This document shows positions 58,622 to 64,000 of a stretch of DNA of 64,000 nucleotides, one piece after another. Within the stretch, counting starts at the first letter, position 1. Every line of letters begins with the position of its first letter. The stretch is taken from assembly GCA_028386065.3 (NCBI GenBank), contig JAKUCV010001040.1, positions 4,340 to 68,339 of the forward strand, written 5' to 3'. Origin of the DNA: Turnera subulata (lineage: Eukaryota > Streptophyta > Magnoliopsida > Malpighiales > Passifloraceae). The notes under the pieces were generated by a model. That model searched no databases and was not told the DNA's origin. It saw only the letters and a program-made list of their open reading frames with translations. Position numbers and translations under genes: made by a program.

Positions 58622-58936
58622 ATGTCGTTTGTCAGGTCCAGAAAGAAGAACAACATATGCCCGTCTTCCATGGCACTGGTGATCTTGGTGGTTCTTGTAC
58701 TGCAGCTTTGGGTCTGCTACGAGTGCGGCAGCTGCTGCAAGGCCGGAGCAATAAGGCTACTTCAAGAAGATAGCGAGAGGAATGGCAGTCGTACCACAGG
58801 AAAAGTAGTGATGAGCAAAGAAGAGCACTTTCGTCAGTATTTCCATGAAAGGGCTAGAGGGTTAAACCTAACCCAGGAAGGATTTGACGAGAGCAAAAGA
58901 AGAGTTCCAAGCTGCCCAGATCCTCTTCACAACTAG
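58622..58936 (+). CDS. CLE27: CLE27-like signalling peptide precursor
   Basis: A single exon of 104 residues, the usual CLE precursor size. A hydrophobic segment at about 17-32 (MALVILVVLVLQLWV) forms a signal peptide or anchor after a basic start. A variable middle follows, and the CLE dodecapeptide RRVPSCPDPLHN is at the extreme C-terminus (93-104) after a Lys. CLE peptides are secreted, processed and perceived by leucine-rich-repeat receptor kinases to control meristem and vascular cell fate. The Cys at motif position 6, normally Gly, and the GAIRLL stretch after the hydrophobic part match Arabidopsis CLE27 as I recall it. The specific role is unknown. Confidence 0.9.
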   Translation: MSFVRSRKKNNICPSSMALVILVVLVLQLWVCYECGSCCKAGAIRLLQEDSERNGSRTTGKVVMSKEEHFRQYFHERARGLNLTQEGFDESKRRVPSCPDPLHN

Positions 58937-61900
58937 TTGAATTTAGCTGATGATTTCCCAATCATTTTTTTTCTTTTTTTTTACTCTGCAGCTTTGATAT
59001 TTTGCTGGAATCTTATCCAAAATACCCGAGTTTTTCTCATCATTTTAGTGCTAGTGTTATGATTTGTCTTGGTAATTCTAGAGGGAAAAACTGGGGTATT
59101 TTGGTATTTTCAAGTCCCTTTTGGTTTTTGTATGGAGGATCATGAAATGAAGGAAAGATGATGATGTGTATAGGAGCTGAGAATTTTTGTTTCATAGTGA
59201 TTAATTACACTGGCACTTTGTATTTGTTTGAATCTCTGAATGTACCCTAGCACAGTATTTCTTTTTCTGGTTTTCATTTTCTCTGGAGAGAAGAATAATA
59301 TGGGCAGAAACCGCAGGATGCAATTACAGACACACCCACATTTAATTTTCACTGCAACAAAATATACAAAGATTTTGGTTTTACTCTTGTTTCCATTATA
59401 TATCACGGAATATTTTGCCTTGTTTAATGCTAGAAAAAATAAGATATTTGGATGCTAGTTGCTATACACAACACTGTCAATGTGGTACAAAAGGGTTTTC
59501 CTTTTGGTAAACTGAAAGAGCACTTTCATCAGTGTCAAGTCTCAAGGTTTGGATCTTTACACAATCTCGTCAAGTATCTGTCTTTGCTTCATTTGGTAAG
59601 TTCTTCTTCTGTCTACGTTGTTTCTTATTCCTTGTCTCATTTTCTACAAGTAGAAAATGCATATTCATTGCTCACATGCTCGTGGGAAGTAAATCTCTTG
59701 TAAGATTTGCTCCCTTATTTATTCTGTGTTCCAAATTATCTCCCTTTTTTTACACTGAAGTAATTTTGATCAACTCATCTGGCCCGTCAATTCTACAGAC
59801 CTTTTTAAAATCGTTCGCGTTGACTCTCTACCAATACAACAGTCGGATGTGGGTTGCTTTGTTATAAGAAAGTAGATTTCATTTTATTCAAGCCAAAAAA
59901 AATTGGAAAAATAAAAGAATGGAGAACCCAACAGAGGTTAGGTTAGTGAAGTAATTCTAAGCTAGATACTTTTCCTATCTTAGTATAAAACTCTACGGTG
60001 GATTTGCAGACGTAAGCATCACGAATCATCTTCTATAGTTCAACGCCACCGTCCACTCCAAGAATTCACAAAAGGGTTTAAAGAAAAGTCTACATTAGCT
60101 GAAAAGTTAATTGGATGGGCTGCGTTTCCGTTGATTAGAAACTCGAAACTTATTTTCTATTGCCACTTCCAGTTTACTTTTTGTCCCATTATGGGAAAAA
60201 GTACATGAAGACAATTGATATTATCGAGCATACATATACACTTGCAGACATGGAAGCAAAGGAGGGTAAATAATTCCTTGGCGCTGTTGGGATGTTTTGG
60301 TTATTTGTTGATGGACTTTATAATAATATACACTTATGAAGTAGTAGTACTACCGTTTTGTATTGTGCGTTAATGACCAAAAAGAGTTGCTCGTATTCTG
60401 GTAAAAATTTTTGGGGTGGTATTAGGAGAGAGGGAGGAGAGGGGTTCTAAAATTTGCATAGAAACCAATGTGAGAAAGCGCCACGTATTATGCGGCGGAA
60501 GAAGTTAAAAAAGCTGCAAGTGATTTTGTAGTTGTGTTAGTTTGTCTGTTAGTAATTTGGATTTGGAATCAAATTGCCTCACATCTCTGGCAATTGCCCC
60601 TTCATCAGGACAATTTAGCTCACCAATGCATCTATTGGCTTTGCAATTATATGGGGTGTACAATACCCAGAGGAAGGGGTAAGTAGGAGTATTGTAGGCA
60701 TCAAGTGGACCAATATTTGCCTTGTGAGAAGAACACACCTGGGTCGTTGTCTCTGGCTATCAAGTCTGCACATGGGGTAGATGGGCCAATCAAAGCCCTA
60801 AACCTGACTTTGTCACCTCAAAATTATTAATAAAGGATTTTCCAACTATTCAAGGGTGTGTGTTGGTCCGTCGGAATTCAGTGTGTTTATGGCTTTTTCT
60901 TTTTTTTCCTTCTTTTCTTTTTTGGTCAAAGAGGCAAGTTGAGGTTAACCAAAAGAAAAACAAAATTAAAACAGGCAAGTGGGTTCTTTCTTTTCTTCTC
61001 TCATCTGAAATATGATCCAAGGTTGGGTACCTAAACCATATAATGGATTAGTAGTTCTGCATTATAGGCAAATCCTATGCAAAAATGTGCTGTCGTGGAG
61101 GGCCACTTCAGTGTGTATTCACCAAAATGAAACTACTATTTCCATCTTTCAAGTAACCTGTCCAAAACTTTGTTTTGCAATAAAAAATAATCAATTTGTA
61201 GAAATCAAATCTGAAACGAAACTATCAAAGTTAATATTCTGTTCTGCAACAAGCAACTGGATGTTTGGCTATAAATCAAATTCACAGCTATTAATCTTAA
61301 TTCAATACAATAAAAGATAGTAGAAATAGTAAAACTCTCACTCCTTCCTTTCCTCAAAATGGGTATTGACAAAGTTTTCTATCCACTTTCTGCCCTCCAT
61401 TTCTTACTTTCTCACAAACAAAAAAAAAAGGAATAACTTCCTACACCCTTTTCCCACTTTCTTTCCACCCTTCTTTCCCTCTTTTCCAAACTGGCCGTTA
61501 GTGTAATAACTTTGTTCCATATGGTTCTGCAAGCAGGTGGGTTTAGTTACTGCTATTTTTGTTCCATCCGTTCAATTTCGGTTCAAGTGCACAAAATCTA
61601 CCTCAAGGACAACTTCACACATGACACTTCTGAAACATTTACTTAAACTATTTGGACACATTTGCAGCATATAGACACCATACATTGTTACTTTTCCTAT
61701 GGAGCTTTCCTTGTATCATGAATTCAAACTCTGTTCTCTGTTATTATAATTTCTGAATTAAAGCCTCGGGAATAGTAGAACAAGGGTGCATTGGCCAGCC
61801 AAAATTTTCAAAAAGCTGTAAAGCAGAACTGAATCTGGACTGGGCCAGGAGCAAACATTGTTCCGTTGAGCCCGTAAGGGTTAAGGCTGAAGTAAGTAAT

Positions 61901-64000
61901 ATTTTGGGTTCTTCTAATTGGGCCGTTCCAACGTGGTTTAAAGACATAATTAGGGCCCTAAAGTATACGCATTAAATGGGCTGGTTACGCGTTACAATTT
62001 TCTTTAAACTATTTCATCTGAGTCCACGTGCAAGGCCGACTTGATCTTGAAAAGTGAATGGTGTAATCTTCTATATCAATGGAGTAATTTAACAATGATA
62101 CAGACGAAATCTTAAAGAAACCATTTCCAAAACTCTCGCGGATAGTCAGAAATTATGCGTACACATAGAACAGAAAATTAGCATGTACTTCACTTTTTAC
62201 GGATAGTGGAAATATGAGACCTACACAGTCACATGCAAGTAGTATAGCACACAAGAAAACAAGTCATCATTTGCGCTCCCATTACAATTGAGTTGCTTGT
62301 GTGTGCAAAAGTGAGAATGACAAAACTATAAATTGTGTGTGTCAGGTTGTATCTTTTTATGGATACTAGGATTGGCAGTCTTAAAGCATAAAACAATGGA
62401 AAGGGAAAGGCAAGGCAAAGCAAGCACCGCAATTTGCTCTCCGGTGTCCCTCCAAGCTGCTTGGTGAAAAAGGAAATGGCATATTTCCTGGCTGAAATCC
62501 AATCCAAACATCCATGACTTGTTGGCAGACATTAATTTCTTCAGTACCCTTTTGCTCTTTCATGGACAGGATGCCAAAGAAGGGAGATGCATAACCTTGT
62601 TTGTACAAATATGTATTATTGTCAACTTGTAAGAAAACCTTTGTGGTACATATTACCTAGTTATGTGTTTACTTTTACCATATAGAATATGTGGGTAAGT
62701 ACAAACGATAATAAGTTCAAAGCTAAAGCAGGTTGGAAGATTGATTAATGTTCAATAATGGTTTCGAGGAGTTAGGACCATTTTCATCATCAATCAAACT
62801 TGGAAGCGCGTTAATTATTAACCAAAAACATAAACCTTGGAGGTTCTAATTAAACGCAAAGCACTAGTAGCTGACGGTGCAGCATGCATCTTTACTAAAC
62901 TGCACGTCTCTTGAGCAAATTAATGCACACAGCAAGATACAGAGGCCACAGATTCAAGCACGTAATCTAAAAATGGGTAAGCAGAAGCATTATCATGGAT
63001 GAAAAACTTGCAAGTGTAACACGAGAATATAGTAAGAAATAGGAAAAGACAACAATTGCAAGTAGAAATATATGCCTAAAATGGTGATTGATGATATTTC
63101 AACTACTGCTTCTTGGAACGTAAAGGCGTCACCATCCATTAACTCTGTGCTTGGTGTTAATTAGGCATCTTAATGTGGTCCAAGTTCTATTGATATTTGC
63201 GTGCGTGTTAATGAGCAGAAGTCATGTGTGTAGGAGGATATTTTTGCATTGATACATTGAATTTTTCATTCCTAGCTTTAGTTTTTTTTTTGGATACTAA
63301 TTCCTTGCTTTAGTTACAAAATATTATTTCACATTTTAAAACTAGATCCTCATAAGTTTTAAGTTTCTGTCACTTATCTTTACCCAATAATAATAAGCAA
63401 GCTAATTACTTATTATGTCATTACCACTTCGAACAATTACTAGTATCTTCAAATTTTAGTGTAAAACAAGGTATTTGTCATTACCACTTCTAACAATTAC
63501 TAGTATCTACAAGTGAATTAAGAAATCTACATTCATAAAACACTGTTTTGGTAATAAAAATGTAGCTTTTGCATCCATTTTTGCAGTCTCTAATTAAATT
63601 TCCTTTACACACGGGATCAAATAATGAAATTTATATGGTAATAAGTTTTACCAAGATTTAGACCTTCCTAAAAAATTTCCCGGAATGGAGTGCAACTTGG
63701 TTAAGCATTAATATCGTGTCAATCTCGCTCCAGTAAGAATGGCATTGTTAAAAAGTGATCAAACATCCCTTATGTATACTAAAAATTATATAGATTTCAA
63801 TGTTAATTGCACAAAATTATATAGATTTTCCTCCCAAAATTCGTACTGTATCTGACAAGTATGGAAATTCATTAGTTCCAGTACCCAATACTGAAATCCA
63901 ATCACCATCACTATACTTAATAGTATACACATTAATGGAAAAAACTTGAGCAAGATATAGAATTTCAAAGTATAACAAGATAGGATATTATTAACCAAAA
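58937..64000. other. Right-hand intergenic region, no gene recognised
   Basis: CLE gene 3' region, then about 5 kb with only short frames (up to about 110 codons) and no known domains, RNA genes or clear transposons on either strand. A small local duplication lies near 63416. Confidence 0.5.
63416..63512. repeat. 37-bp direct duplication with 60-bp period
   Basis: A sequence starting TGTCATTACCACTTC occurs at 63416-63452 and 63476-63512 with two differences. Confidence 0.88.

Noticed and set aside
61012..61320. 102-codon frame near the right end
   Set aside because: No domain, no signal peptide logic, no conserved motif seen.
62570..62600. Minus-strand TTGGCATCCTGTCCATG, resembling miR394
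   Set aside because: Several mismatches in the mature region and no complementary arm found nearby.
1..64000. CRISPR arrays, bacterial operons, ribosome binding sites, organelle DNA
   Set aside because: Spliced nuclear plant genes and plant transposons throughout; no regular repeat-spacer arrays and no organelle gene order.

Overview
This is a nuclear window from a flowering plant, almost certainly a eudicot. The genes have many short GT-AG introns, the spacers are AT-rich, plastid-targeted and developmental plant genes are present, and plant retrotransposons, Stowaway-like MITEs and SINEs are scattered throughout. I cannot name the species. Coding coordinates are genomic spans from start codon to stop codon. 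Exon borders were read by eye from splice sites and from protein similarity recalled for the families.

Layout. 1-3192: a repeat block, with a Ty3/gypsy-like LTR fragment interrupted by a hAT-like element. Its first 1.27 kb appears twice around a single N, which may be an assembly artefact. 6978-9902: a monoacylglycerol lipase/caffeoylshikimate esterase-type hydrolase. 10979-12639: HISN2, histidine biosynthesis. 14166-17165: an IST1-like ESCRT regulator. 21534-26988: a Stowaway-like MITE and, 21 bp further on, a broken Copia element with both LTRs. 28917-31120 (minus): JAGGED/NUBBIN, a C2H2 regulator of lateral-organ growth. 34098-36246: plastid ribosomal protein uL15c. 41954-43036: a conserved plant protein of unknown function. 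46162-46536: a small unknown protein whose 3' end lies in a tandem duplication. 48962-51246: a DUF1218 membrane protein. 51488-52496: a MULE-like element with long inverted repeats. 52820-53415: a LINE-derived RNase H remnant. 58622-58936: a CLE27-like signalling peptide precursor. 58937-64000: no gene recognised.

The genes do not form a pathway; this is ordinary plant gene order. JAG/NUB, the 41954 gene and the DUF1218 gene appear in the same order as I recall around Arabidopsis NUB (At1g13380-At1g13400). uL15c and CLE27 are also near neighbours in Arabidopsis as I recall (At3g25920, At3g25905). This suggests old conserved blocks loosened by transposons.

The most notable observations are the predicted JAG gene structure (start codon split by an intron, plus a GC-AG intron), a 1.0-kb fold-back element with a perfect 9-bp target duplication, a SINE that dates a local duplication, and the possible unresolved contig overlap at the left edge. 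I found no convincing new multi-gene system.
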